Source: Enterococcus raffinosus (GTDB lineage Bacteria > Bacillota > Bacilli > Lactobacillales > Enterococcaceae). From it: 64,000 nt of DNA. Location of the stretch: contig NZ_JAHLOS010000017.1 of the NCBI RefSeq assembly GCF_018917525.1, positions 1-64,000 on the forward strand. The letters are read 5' to 3'. The stretch's first letter is position 1. The number at the start of each line of letters is the position of its first letter. Made by a program: the position numbers and the translations under genes. Under the pieces are notes generated by a model that saw only the letters and a list, made by a program, of their open reading frames with translations, was not told the origin of the DNA and did no database searches. Below, one piece after another: positions 40,319 to 49,011 of the stretch.

Positions 40319-40996
40319 ATGTTAGAAGCGATTATTTTTGATATGGATGGGGTCTTAGTCGATTCAGAGTATACGTATTTTCAAAGTAAATCACAGATTT
40401 TAAGAGAAGCTGGCCATGAGGTAGAAGACAGTTATCATTTTCAATTCATGGGTACGACTAGTGACTATATGTGGGAAAAAATGAAGCAGGAATTTTCATT
40501 GCCCTTATCCGTTTCGGATTATGTTCAGCAAATGACAGCTTTGCGGCAGGCAATGATCAAGCGAGACGGCATTAGAGTAATTCCTCATGTTCAGGAGTTT
40601 GTTAAAGGATTGTCTCAGTCAGGCTTGAAACTGGCAGTAGCATCCTCGTCGTCATTAGCAGAAATCAAAGTGAATCTAGCAGAAATTGGCTTGTCTGAAT
40701 ATTTTTCAGAAGTCGTTAGTACTGAAGAGGTGGAGAATTCGAAGCCGGCCCCAGACGTTTATTTGGCTGCGGCAGAGCGGATAGGTGTAATGCCTGAAAA
40801 TTGCTTAGGTATTGAAGATACAAAAAATGGTACGGGAGCTGTTCACAATGCGGGAATGGTTTGTGTTGGCTTTGCCAATCCGGTATTTCCAAAGCAAGAT
40901 TTGGCATTCGCGGATATGGTAGTTTCGTCTTTTGCTGATTTAGATGCGGATTCACTAACGAAAATCTACCAGAAAGTGAGGGAATCGCATGCCTAA
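40319..40996 (+). CDS. HAD superfamily phosphatase / beta-phosphoglucomutase-like
   Basis: 225 residues. HAD motif I FDMDGVLVDSE at 7-17, motif II ASSSS near 106, motif III with Lys in NSKPAPDVYL, and motif IV GIEDTKNG. A four-helix cap follows motif I, as in subfamily IA (beta-PGM, GPH). The substrate is not clear; sugar phosphatase or beta-phosphoglucomutase activity are both possible. GGAGGGG precedes ATG. It overlaps the next gene by 8 bp. Confidence 0.85.
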   Translation: MLEAIIFDMDGVLVDSEYTYFQSKSQILREAGHEVEDSYHFQFMGTTSDYMWEKMKQEFSLPLSVSDYVQQMTALRQAMIKRDGIRVIPHVQEFVKGLSQSGLKLAVASSSSLAEIKVNLAEIGLSEYFSEVVSTEEVENSKPAPDVYLAAAERIGVMPENCLGIEDTKNGTGAVHNAGMVCVGFANPVFPKQDLAFADMVVSSFADLDADSLTKIYQKVRESHA

Positions 40997-41396
40997 AGCA
41001 GCGATATCCAGTAAAGCATTTCTAATCGAGGGTGGTTGTAATGCTTGCGGACTGCAAAATACGGAGACCTTCACCATTCATTTTGAAGATCATCGATCCG
41101 CTGTACTAGATCATTTTGATGTCCCATCCCTTGTTCAAACGATTGCTCAAAAGAACGGGTGGAAAGAGAAGGCCATTTCTGTAGGGATCGGCGAAGAGGA
41201 GATTGTTTTGCAAAAAGCAAATGAGGTAATCAAACCAAACTATTTTGGCGATCAAATTAGTTATCAGACAGGGAATCAGCGAATCCAGACAAAACAACGA
41301 TTCGACGATAACAACGAATTATTTGAACAGGTAAATCGTATTTTGGTACAACTGTTTAAACTTGAACCTTATGAGATAAGGATAGCCGTTGAGTAA
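40989..41396 (+). CDS. Conserved-looking protein, unrecognised
   Basis: 135 residues, translationally coupled to the HAD gene (8-bp overlap). It has a Cys pair near the start in LIEGGCNACGLQNTETF, then alternating beta-strand-like segments; there is no signal peptide or membrane segment. The tight coupling suggests a shared process with the HAD phosphatase. No family is recognised. Confidence 0.7.
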   Translation: MPKAAISSKAFLIEGGCNACGLQNTETFTIHFEDHRSAVLDHFDVPSLVQTIAQKNGWKEKAISVGIGEEEIVLQKANEVIKPNYFGDQISYQTGNQRIQTKQRFDDNNELFEQVNRILVQLFKLEPYEIRIAVE

Positions 41397-41482
41397 AGCG
41401 GTTGTGACAGAAGTGGTCAGCTTCAAGAATTTTCGGTTTATTTCCGAAGAAGCTACTTCTGAAATAACATTTGTTCGAAAAC

Positions 41483-41520
41483 AGGAGCTGTGACAAGATT
41501 TTTGTCGCAACTCCTATTTT
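41483..41520 (+). terminator. Terminator after the HAD/unknown gene pair
   Basis: AGGAGCTGTGACAA pairs with TTGTCGCAACTCCT (two mismatches), followed by ATTTTTATT. Confidence 0.65.
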
Positions 41521-41591
41521 TATTGAATAAAGGAAAGATAGCCTTTAAAAAGGCAGATAGATTCAGAGGCTTATCTTTTTGAGCCGGATTT

Positions 41592-41619
41592 TTGCTTTTT
41601 ACTGAAAGCGTATTCTAAT
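41592..41619 (+). promoter_or_regulatory. Promoter of the aldehyde dehydrogenase gene with an internal cre-like site
   Basis: TTGCTT (41592-41597) and TCTAAT (41614-41619), 16-base spacer. TGAAAGCGTATTCT (41603-41616) fits the CcpA cre consensus TGWAARCGNTWNCA at 12 of 14 positions and fills the spacer, a place where CcpA would repress. Confidence 0.5.
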
Positions 41620-41645
41620 ATGGAAGGATAGGAGAGGTGGAGAAT

Positions 41646-43106
41646 ATGGTAAAACAGTTCGAAAAACAATTTATTGGCGGAGAATGGAAATTAGGCAATG
41701 ACTCAGAGCATGTGAATGAGGATAAAAACCCTTATACGCAAGAAACGCTCTTGAAGATTCAAGGTGCGAATACAGAAGATGTCGATGAAGCCTATCAAGC
41801 AGCTCAAAGAGCCCAAAAAGAATGGATGGCTAAAACACCTCAAGAGCGAAGTGAGGTTGTGAAAAAGGCAGCCTTGCTAATGGAAGAAAAGCAAGCAGAG
41901 ATCGTTGAATGGCTGATCAAAGAAGGGGGAGCCACCCAAATAAAGGCGGGACTCGAAGTTAATCTGGCAAAAGGGATTACTGAAGAAGCAGCCAGCTTTC
42001 CGATGCGAACAGAGGGGAAGCTTTTACCAACGAACACAGTTGAAGAAGAAAGTTTTGTGACCCACAGACCTGTAGGAGTAATTGGCATTATCAGCCCGTG
42101 GAATTTCCCCTTTCATTTGACGATGCGCTCTTTAGCTCCTGCCATTGCTGCAGGAAATGGCGTTGTGATTAAACCAGCCAGTGATAGTCCAGTGACTGGA
42201 GGTCTTTTACCTGCAAGGATATTCGAAGAAGCAGGCGTTCCTAAAGGCTTAGTTAATGTCACTGTCGGCAGCGGCAGTGAGATCGGAGATTATTTTGTTG
42301 CTCATCCAATACCAGGGTTCATTTCCTTTACTGGCTCCACTCCAGTAGGGAAAAATATCGCGAGTCAAGCAATGAGCGGCAAAAAGATCAAACAGGTGGC
42401 ATTAGAATTAGGGGGAAATTCCCCATTTATCGTACTTGATGATGCAGACATTGAAGAAGCCGCACACGCTTTGATCGTCAGCAAGTTCATGCATTCCGGA
42501 CAAATCTGCATGGCAGCAAATCGAGCAATCGTGGTGGAGGCTGTATTTGATGAATTTGTTCATAAAGTAGTGGAACGAGTAAAAGAGTTGGTTTCCGGTG
42601 ATCCATCTGATGAAAAGACGGTCGTTGGGCCAATCATCAATCAAAAACAGACGGATCAAATTCAAGAGATCATTCAGCAGGCGAAAGAAGCAGGAGCCAC
42701 TTTCTTAGTGGAGGGTTCTATCAAAGGACAAGTCGTTGAGCCAGTTGTTTTAGTCTCCGAAGACCCTGCTTTAGAAATTTTCCATCAAGAAATCTTTGGA
42801 CCCGTGCTGCCGATTCTGAAGGTGAAGGATACGGAAGCGGCGATCAATGCAGCGAATGATACAGAATATGGTTTGTCGAGCGCCTTATTTACCAAAGATT
42901 TAGACAAAGGGCGTGCTCTGGCAAATAGAATCGAAGCCGGAATGTGTCATATTAATGGTCTGACTGTCGATGACCAACCGAATGCCCCCTTTGGCGGAGA
43001 GAAAAATTCGGGGATCGGACGCTTTAATGGTGAGTGGGTCTTGGAGGAATTTACGCGAGTTCAATGGGTAACGACGAAATCAGGAAACGGTCAGTACCCT
43101 TTTTAA
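41646..43106 (+). CDS. NAD(P)-dependent aldehyde dehydrogenase
   Basis: 486 residues from ATG at 41646 (AGGTGG 5 bases upstream). It has the ALDH fold with VIGIISPWNFPFHLTMR, FTGSTPVGKNIA, the glutamate motif LELGGNSPFIV, and the catalytic Cys in SGQICMAANR. The C-terminus has NAPFGGEKNSGIGRFNGEW. It is most like the benzaldehyde/vanillin-type branch. The substrate is unknown; a role in clearing aldehydes made by the aldolases further along is possible but unproven. Single gene between two terminators. Confidence 0.88.
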   Translation: MVKQFEKQFIGGEWKLGNDSEHVNEDKNPYTQETLLKIQGANTEDVDEAYQAAQRAQKEWMAKTPQERSEVVKKAALLMEEKQAEIVEWLIKEGGATQIKAGLEVNLAKGITEEAASFPMRTEGKLLPTNTVEEESFVTHRPVGVIGIISPWNFPFHLTMRSLAPAIAAGNGVVIKPASDSPVTGGLLPARIFEEAGVPKGLVNVTVGSGSEIGDYFVAHPIPGFISFTGSTPVGKNIASQAMSGKKIKQVALELGGNSPFIVLDDADIEEAAHALIVSKFMHSGQICMAANRAIVVEAVFDEFVHKVVERVKELVSGDPSDEKTVVGPIINQKQTDQIQEIIQQAKEAGATFLVEGSIKGQVVEPVVLVSEDPALEIFHQEIFGPVLPILKVKDTEAAINAANDTEYGLSSALFTKDLDKGRALANRIEAGMCHINGLTVDDQPNAPFGGEKNSGIGRFNGEWVLEEFTRVQWVTTKSGNGQYPF

Positions 43107-43142
43107 GCGGATCAAAAACGAGTTTTAAATAACCAATTAACG

Positions 43143-43182
43143 AAAGGACTTAAGTGAACGTATTCATTTCAGTCCTTTTTTG
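43143..43182 (+). terminator. Terminator after the aldehyde dehydrogenase gene
   Basis: AAAGGACT(T)AA(G)TGAA, loop CGTA, TTCA(T)TT(C)AGTCCTTT then TTTG: a long stem with two mismatched pairs. Confidence 0.8.
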
Positions 43183-43279
43183 TATAAATTAGAGTCCATC
43201 TTTCGTTTTATTTGCAAAAGCTAACTTACATAAAAAACAGACAACTAATGAGACTCTTGTTAAAATGAAAGATGAATAA

Positions 43280-43411
43280 GAGTACCAAGCTGCATAATAT
43301 GTAGCAAAAAACAGGAACGCTGGAACGATCGTACCCCTTTAATTGGGGATTTCTGGTTTTTGCTCATTTTTTTTTGTGAAAAAAGGCATTTGTGAGTACC
43401 AAGCTGCATAA
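43280..43411. repeat. 18-bp direct repeat pair flanking a hairpin, upstream of the first PTS regulator
   Basis: GAGTACCAAGCTGCATAA occurs exactly at 43280-43297 and 43394-43411. The space between holds AGCAAAAAACAG..., which pairs with ...CTGGTTTTTGCT, and a nested TACCCCTTTAATTGGGGAT hairpin, followed by an AT-rich run. The rest of the gap (43183-43487) has no gene. Confidence 0.6.
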
Positions 43412-43448
43412 AGAACACCGAACTATTTGGGAACAAAGAAGATGGAAA

Positions 43449-43462
43449 TGTAAGCGTTTTTC
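43449..43462 (+). promoter_or_regulatory. cre-like site before the first PTS regulator gene
   Basis: TGTAAGCGTTTTTC fits the cre consensus at 12 of 14 positions, 31 bases before the start codon. Confidence 0.5.
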
Positions 43463-43493
43463 GTCTAAATTGAAGATGTAAAGAGGGATGAGA

Positions 43494-45569
43494 ATGAATT
43501 TAGAAGAACGAACGAATCAGATTTTTGTTGAATTAGTCAACAATCCGCAAATCACTAGTAAAGCGTTATGTGAGAAATTTGATTTGACGCGGGGACAATT
43601 GAATTATGCGTTGAAAAAGATTAATGATTCTTTAGTAGATGAGAAGTTGAGTGAGATCAAACGAACAAAAAATGGCCACTTTCTGATCGCAAATGAGATT
43701 CTTTCAAATTATAAGGGTGGTGATGAGCAATTCGGAGAATCGACAGAAAGCTATGTGTTCTCCGGTAAAGAACGGGCGGACATAATTGAATTGATGTTGC
43801 TAAGCAAAGAAGAGTATTTATCCTTGAATCATTTCATTGAGGATCTAAAAGTCAGTCGAAATACGGTGCTGAGGGACTTAAAGGAAGTGGATCACGCGCT
43901 TCAGAAACATGAACTGGCTTTGAAGTATACCAGGCAAAAGGGGTATTTCATCCAAGGCGATGAGTGGAATAAACGAAACCTTCTGTCTGATTTATTGAAT
44001 AATCTCGCGGCCATGTACAACGGTATCAACGTGATTATTCAATTCGCCAATATCGATCCTGAACAAATCGAAGTGTTTCGCAAACGGGTGGAGCTGGTAG
44101 AAGAAGAATTGGACGTTCAATTTACCGACGAACGATTAAAAACGTTGCCGCTATTAATCATTTTGATAATTCGCCGAGCGCAAAAGGGTAAATTGATTTC
44201 TTATAGTTTTAAGGTCAATTATCGCGAGCTTGCCGACACGAAGGAGTATCTCGCTGCGGATCGAGTCATTTGGGACGTGGATGGTTTAAGTGAGAACGAA
44301 CGTGTGTATGTAACAATGCTGCTATTGACAACGAATCTCTCGCGAGGCGATATCTTGTCGGTCAAAGCGATCAATAAGATGAAAGAGGCGCTTGAGAAGG
44401 TCATTGCGAATTTTGAACGTATCGCAGGTGTCAACCTTGAGGAAAAGGAAAAGTTATTAGAGCGGTTGCTCGTCCATATGCGGCCAGCCTATTATCGAAT
44501 CAAATACCATTTGAATCTGCAGACGCGTTTCTATCAAGAGAATAAGGATGCCAATTTGTTTTCACTATTTTACTTAGTTAAGGAAGCTAGTGGTCCATTG
44601 GAAACGTACTTTGAACAACCAGTTCCTGATGCCGAATTATTTTTTATTTCGTTGTTTATCGGCAGCCACATCGTTGAGAGCACGGAAATTATTCACCCGG
44701 AAAACCGCAAGCGAGCGATTATTGTTTGTCCTAACGGGATCTCAATTGCTGTTTTATTGGAGAACACCTTAAAAAACCTGCTTCCGGAAATTGATTTTGT
44801 GAGGTCGATGTCGGCACGGGAATTTTACCGAACAGAGGTTGATGTGGATTTCATTTTTTCGGCGGTTCCGCTGAAAACCGAAAAGAAAGTCTTTGTCGTG
44901 AATAATTTTTTATCTGAACAAGAAAAACGGCAATTAAGAGAACGTGTTTTACGATCAACGGCGATTATTCAGACAGGGATTGTAACGCCAGAAAAAATTT
45001 TGGCAGTAGTTAAAAAACATGCGGAGGTCGTGGATGAAACAAGTCTCTATGAGGAGCTGTTAGGATTGTTCGCTCCGAAAGAATCCAAGATTCTTGAAAG
45101 AAAACGACCGCATTTAATTGATCTTTTGAAAGGTGAAACGATTCAAATTTTTGAAGATGCGATCAGTTGGTCAGAGGTTTTAGAGGCGTTAGCGCGACCA
45201 CTTGAACGTCAGCAGGTAATCACGCCAGAGTACATCAAGGCTTTGAAGAAAGAGATGCCTAATCTACCAGCTTATACCGTTTTACGACATAAGATCGCTT
45301 TGCCCCATACAGTGACAGAAGCGGGAGCAATCGGTGTTGGAATCAGTCTAGGCCTGGTGAAAAAAGGCATTCTATCTGAGGACGGCAGAAGAATTCATAC
45401 AGTTATATTATTAGGCTCCAACGATAAAGAGGAGCACTTGGATCTGATTTTTGAAATGATGAGTTTGGCGGGTGCAGAGGAATTAACACAATTAGAAAAA
45501 GCAAAAACGAAGGATGAGATTCAAGAAGCGTTGATGCGTTTCAACGAGGAATATTGGAGGGCAAATTGA
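43494..45569 (+). CDS. PRD-containing transcription regulator with EIIB and EIIA domains (MtlR/LicR type)
   Basis: 691 residues from ATG at 43494 (GAGGG 6 bases upstream). Two N-terminal helix-turn-helix regions (about 1-55 and 85-135, the latter EYLSLNHFIEDLKVSRNTVL), two PRD domains (about 180-395; HMRPAYYRIKYHLN is a typical PRD His site), a Gat-like EIIB segment with Cys in AIIVCPNGISIAVLLENTL (about 410-425), and a C-terminal EIIA with His in HKIALPHTVTEAGA. Such proteins activate the adjacent PTS operon depending on their phosphorylation. The stop overlaps the EIIA start (TGATG). Confidence 0.9.
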   Translation: MNLEERTNQIFVELVNNPQITSKALCEKFDLTRGQLNYALKKINDSLVDEKLSEIKRTKNGHFLIANEILSNYKGGDEQFGESTESYVFSGKERADIIELMLLSKEEYLSLNHFIEDLKVSRNTVLRDLKEVDHALQKHELALKYTRQKGYFIQGDEWNKRNLLSDLLNNLAAMYNGINVIIQFANIDPEQIEVFRKRVELVEEELDVQFTDERLKTLPLLIILIIRRAQKGKLISYSFKVNYRELADTKEYLAADRVIWDVDGLSENERVYVTMLLLTTNLSRGDILSVKAINKMKEALEKVIANFERIAGVNLEEKEKLLERLLVHMRPAYYRIKYHLNLQTRFYQENKDANLFSLFYLVKEASGPLETYFEQPVPDAELFFISLFIGSHIVESTEIIHPENRKRAIIVCPNGISIAVLLENTLKNLLPEIDFVRSMSAREFYRTEVDVDFIFSAVPLKTEKKVFVVNNFLSEQEKRQLRERVLRSTAIIQTGIVTPEKILAVVKKHAEVVDETSLYEELLGLFAPKESKILERKRPHLIDLLKGETIQIFEDAISWSEVLEALARPLERQQVITPEYIKALKKEMPNLPAYTVLRHKIALPHTVTEAGAIGVGISLGLVKKGILSEDGRRIHTVILLGSNDKEEHLDLIFEMMSLAGAEELTQLEKAKTKDEIQEALMRFNEEYWRAN

Positions 45570-46042
45570 TGGCAGAAACGACACTAAGTTCCTATGTGAA
45601 AGAACCATTAGTTTTCGCGCAAGAGAACTTTACGTCACAGGAGGAACTATTTGAACAGGTATATCAGAAAGCATTCGATCTTGGCTGGGTACGAGAGGAC
45701 TTTTTCGAACGGATCATGAAGCGGGAAAAGGAATTTCCAACGGGGATTCAATTAATGAGCTTTGGTGCGGCGATCCCGCATACAGATGCTGAATGTGTAC
45801 GAGAGGAATTTGTTGCAGTGATTACAATGCAGGAGCCTGTGACTTTTTACAGTATGGAAGATAATACTCAGCAGGTCAAAGCACAGATCGTCTTTGTTTT
45901 AGGGTTGAATCAGCCTCATGCGCAGTTAGAAATGCTGCAATCGTTGATGGGGCTTTTACAAAATGATTCGGTTTTATCAGAACTATTGTTAGCCACTACT
46001 GAAAATGAGTTAGTGATGACCATTAAAAAAAATCAGCTATAA
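45569..46042 (+). CDS. PTS EIIA component, galactitol type (module 1)
   Basis: 157 residues. The EIIA_2 (fructose/mannitol/galactitol) fold has the phosphorylated His in FGAAIPHTDAECV near 70-80. The start MAETTLSSYVKEP overlaps the regulator stop and GGAGGG lies 9 bases upstream; an earlier in-frame start in the regulator end is less likely. It passes phosphate from HPr to the EIIB encoded next. Confidence 0.88.
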   Translation: MAETTLSSYVKEPLVFAQENFTSQEELFEQVYQKAFDLGWVREDFFERIMKREKEFPTGIQLMSFGAAIPHTDAECVREEFVAVITMQEPVTFYSMEDNTQQVKAQIVFVLGLNQPHAQLEMLQSLMGLLQNDSVLSELLLATTENELVMTIKKNQL

Positions 46043-46054
46043 AAAAAGAAGCGC

Positions 46055-46078
46055 GTTCTATCTTTTGCAGATAGGACA
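46055..46078 (+). other. Hairpin between EIIA and EIIB genes of module 1
   Basis: GTTCTATCT, loop TTTGC, AGATAGGAC; nine pairs with one G-T. There is no T-run. It probably affects mRNA processing or stability. Confidence 0.45.
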
Positions 46079-46117
46079 GGGCAAGTAGTCAAAAAACATT
46101 AAAAGGAGAAAATCATT

Positions 46118-46408
46118 ATGAAAACAATTCGTGTATTAGTAGCATGTGGAGCAGGAATCGCAACATCAACGGTCGTTATGAAAAAGGTCGAGGATTTATT
46201 TGCCAGAAATAATCTGCCAGTGGAAATCACCCAAATTAAGATTGCGGAAGCGGCTGGAAAACAGGATGAAGCGGACATGCTGATCTCTACGACGATGCTT
46301 CCAACTCAATACAAAATTCCTGCGATTTCAGCTATGGCCTTTTTAACAGGGATCGGAACAGAAAAAGTTGAAAATCAAATCATTGAGGCGGCAAAAGGAA
46401 TCCAATAA
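46118..46408 (+). CDS. PTS EIIB component, galactitol type (module 1)
   Basis: 96 residues beginning MKTIRVLVACGAGIATSTVV; the phosphocysteine is Cys 10 in the P-loop ACGAGIATS. Length and motif match GatB. A strong ribosome binding site (AAGGAG) precedes it. Confidence 0.92.
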   Translation: MKTIRVLVACGAGIATSTVVMKKVEDLFARNNLPVEITQIKIAEAAGKQDEADMLISTTMLPTQYKIPAISAMAFLTGIGTEKVENQIIEAAKGIQ

Positions 46409-46418
46409 CAGATCATTC

Positions 46419-46484
46419 ATGTATATCCGTTCCGCGATTCACAGATTATTTGGCTTTAGAAGTTTCGCGGAATGATATATGTGT
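46419..46484 (+). other. Hairpin between EIIB and EIIC genes of module 1
   Basis: ATATCCGTTCCGCGA (46423-46437) pairs with TCGCGGAATGATAT (46465-46478), leaving a ~27-base loop and no T-run. It lies in the 115-bp EIIB-EIIC gap. Confidence 0.55.
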
Positions 46485-46523
46485 TGAGAAATAAGATCAA
46501 AACAAATTAGGAGGAATAAGTGA

Positions 46524-47792
46524 ATGGATGGCTTAATGGATGTAGTACAGAGTATTTTAGGTGCGGGCCCGAGCGTCATGCTGCCGATCATTATTTTCAT
46601 TGTTGGAATTATTTTTAGAGTTCCAGTAAAAAAAGCAATTATTTCAGGAATAACTGTAGGGATCGGAATGATCGGGATCAACTTGGTGATTACGGTATTA
46701 ACTACAAACGTTGGTCCAGCAGCACAAGCGATGGTCGAACGGTTCGGGTTGAATTTGACGATCATTGATGCGGGCTGGCCAGCAGTCTCAGCCGGGACTT
46801 GGGCGCAACCAATCGCGGCTGTGATGATTCCAGTGATCTTGATCGTGAATTTAATTATGCTGGCATTAAATCGAACGAAAACACTGAACATTGACATCTG
46901 GAACTACTGGCATGTTAGTTCTGTGGCAGCAACTGGTTACATTGTAACAAAAAGTTTTTTCTTTGGCATCCTGTGCGGAATTTTATTTACGATCATTATT
47001 CAAATTATCGCTGATAAGACTGCGCCGAAAGTTCAAGAATACTATGGTTTAGAGGGAATTAGTATCACAACGGGATCAGCGCAAGGCTATGCGGTTTTGG
47101 CACTGCCGGTTGGCTGGTTAGTCGATAAGATTCCTGGTATCAATAAATTAGATGTTAAACCTGAAACGATCCAAAAACGTTTTGGTATTTTTGGCGAACC
47201 AATGATCATGGGGATCATCATCGGGATGTTCCTTGGTCTATTAGGAGGCTATGATTTCATCGGTATTCTGCAAATTGGAATGAACATGGGTGGTGTGATG
47301 TTCTTGATGCCGCGGATGGTAAAAATTCTGATGGAAGGGCTGATCCCGATTCAAGAGGGTGCGCAAAAATTACTGCAAAGCCGTTATGGCGACCGCGAAA
47401 TTTATCTAGGAATGGACGCAGCGTTAGCGACAGGCTCACCGGCTGCTTTGTCTACCGGTCTTTTGATGGTACCTATCACCTTGTTCTTAGCGGTCATTTT
47501 ACCAGGAAATCGTGTACTGCCGTTTGGTGACTTAGCGACAATCCCATTCTTCGCAGCCTTAGTAGTTCCTAGTCGTAAAGGGAACATTTTACACTCAGTG
47601 ATTTCACTGACAGTTGTAATGGCGGCAGCGCTATTGATGGCAACGAACTTTGCGCCAGTCATTACCGAAATGGCGCAAGGAATCGTGAAATTTCCTGAAG
47701 GTGCGGCAGAGATCACCAATCTGGATACCGGCGGAAACTTTTTAAAATGGATCTTCTTGAAACTCTCAGAATTAGTAGCAACAGTGATGTAG
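46524..47792 (+). CDS. PTS EIIC component, galactitol type (module 1)
   Basis: 422 residues, about ten hydrophobic segments, GatC family: GPSVMLPIIIFIVGIIFRVP near the start, VDAGWPA-like IIDAGWPAVSAGTW, RFGIFGEPMIMGIIIGMFLG, and GMDAALATGSPAALSTGL. AGGAGG precedes ATG. It is the membrane channel for a polyol or sugar; the substrate is not readable from sequence alone. Confidence 0.9.
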   Translation: MDGLMDVVQSILGAGPSVMLPIIIFIVGIIFRVPVKKAIISGITVGIGMIGINLVITVLTTNVGPAAQAMVERFGLNLTIIDAGWPAVSAGTWAQPIAAVMIPVILIVNLIMLALNRTKTLNIDIWNYWHVSSVAATGYIVTKSFFFGILCGILFTIIIQIIADKTAPKVQEYYGLEGISITTGSAQGYAVLALPVGWLVDKIPGINKLDVKPETIQKRFGIFGEPMIMGIIIGMFLGLLGGYDFIGILQIGMNMGGVMFLMPRMVKILMEGLIPIQEGAQKLLQSRYGDREIYLGMDAALATGSPAALSTGLLMVPITLFLAVILPGNRVLPFGDLATIPFFAALVVPSRKGNILHSVISLTVVMAAALLMATNFAPVITEMAQGIVKFPEGAAEITNLDTGGNFLKWIFLKLSELVATVM

Positions 47793-47805
47793 GAGGCTTA
47801 TATAA

Positions 47806-48864
47806 ATGAGTAAAACAATGAAGGGTGTTTCCAAACAAGCACCCGGTTATGACCAAATGGCATTTATCGATTTACCTGTACCAGAAGCAACAGATGACAA
47901 GGTCTTGATTAAAGTGGCTTATACAGGTATTTGCGGATCAGACATCCATACGTTTAAAGGTGAATACAAAAATCCCACCACCCCCGTCGTCCTAGGGCAT
48001 GAATTTTCTGGGCAGGTGGTTGAAGTCGGAGCCAATGTAACAAAAGTCAAAGTGGGCGATCGGGTAACCAGTGAGACGACCTTTTATGTCTGCGGCGAAT
48101 GCGATTATTGTAAGGAAAAGCAGTATAATTTGTGTCCCCATCGAAAAGGAATCGGCACGCAGCAAAATGGTTCCATGGCGAACTATGTATTGGCACGAGA
48201 AGAAAGTATTCATTTGTTGCCGGATCATTTAAGCTACGAAGGTGCAGCGATGAGCGAACCATTAGCGTGCTGTGTACACGCGATGTATCAAAAGAGTCAC
48301 TTGGAATTAAAAGATACGATCATTATCATGGGCCCTGGACCAATCGGACTGTATCTCTTGCAGATTGCCAAGGAAATCGGAGCCTTCGTCATTATGACGG
48401 GGATCACAAAAGATGCTCATCGTTTAGCACTAGCAAAGAAACTTGGTGCAGATGTTATCGTTGATACGATGAAGGAAGATCTAGCGAAAGTCGTCAATGA
48501 GATCACGGATGGCTATGGCGTGGATAAGGTGTATGATGCCTCAGGAGCAGTTCCCGCTGTTAATGCCAGTCTGCCATTGATCCGCAAACAAGGACAATTT
48601 GTCCAAGTCGGCTTGTTCGCCAATAAAATGGTGGGTTTAGACACAGAATCAATCATCCAACGCGAGATCGAATACATCGGCAGCCGCTCACAAAATCCAT
48701 ACGATTGGCCGATTGCGATCCATTTATTAGCGAAAGGTGCAATCAATATCGACGAGATGATCACAAAAAAATACCCGTTGACAGAATGGCGCGAAGCCTT
48801 CGATAAGGTGATGGAAGGTAATGAGATCAAGGTGATGATCGAGTCGAATCCAGGCGAATTTTAA
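47806..48864 (+). CDS. Zinc-dependent medium-chain polyol (phosphate) dehydrogenase (module 1)
   Basis: 352 residues. The catalytic zinc ligands are in TGICGSDIH and LGHEFSG; the structural zinc lobe CGECDYCKEKQYNLC is complete; the NAD(P) motif is GPGPIGLYLLQIAKE. This is the sorbitol/L-threonine/galactitol-phosphate dehydrogenase superfamily. As the last gene of the regulator-EIIABC unit (13 bp after EIIC) it should oxidise the phosphorylated polyol delivered by the PTS. Confidence 0.85.
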   Translation: MSKTMKGVSKQAPGYDQMAFIDLPVPEATDDKVLIKVAYTGICGSDIHTFKGEYKNPTTPVVLGHEFSGQVVEVGANVTKVKVGDRVTSETTFYVCGECDYCKEKQYNLCPHRKGIGTQQNGSMANYVLAREESIHLLPDHLSYEGAAMSEPLACCVHAMYQKSHLELKDTIIIMGPGPIGLYLLQIAKEIGAFVIMTGITKDAHRLALAKKLGADVIVDTMKEDLAKVVNEITDGYGVDKVYDASGAVPAVNASLPLIRKQGQFVQVGLFANKMVGLDTESIIQREIEYIGSRSQNPYDWPIAIHLLAKGAINIDEMITKKYPLTEWREAFDKVMEGNEIKVMIESNPGEF

Positions 48865-48873
48865 TGGAATCAA

Positions 48874-48906
48874 AAAAGCTGTGCCAGAATTATGGTACAG
48901 CTTTTT
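48874..48906 (+). terminator. Terminator after PTS module 1
   Basis: AAAGCTGTGCCA, loop GAATTA, TGGTACAGCTTT then TT; one G-T pair. Confidence 0.8.
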
Positions 48907-48942
48907 ATATGTAAAAGCGTTATTTTATTGTCTGTTCGAAAA

Positions 48943-48979
48943 AGAAAACGTTTACTATCTCTCCTGTTCGAGCTAGACT
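48943..48979 (+). promoter_or_regulatory. Promoter of the second PTS regulator with overlapping cre-like site
   Basis: TTTACT (48951-48956) and TAGACT (48974-48979), 17-base spacer. AGAAAACGTTTACT (48943-48956) fits cre at 12 of 14 positions and covers the -35. Confidence 0.5.
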
Positions 48980-49011
48980 AAAGGAAAAAAATACAAGCAG
49001 GAGGGAATCGA

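Noticed and set aside
43107-43487. T-box, riboswitch or BglG-type antiterminator in the folded region before the PTS regulator
   Set aside because: No T-box sequence (TGGNACCGCG) and no RAT-like motif with overlapping terminator was found; MtlR-type regulators bind DNA.
48132-48464. 110-codon frame inside the module 1 dehydrogenase gene
   Set aside because: Out-of-frame shadow of a strongly supported dehydrogenase with intact motifs.
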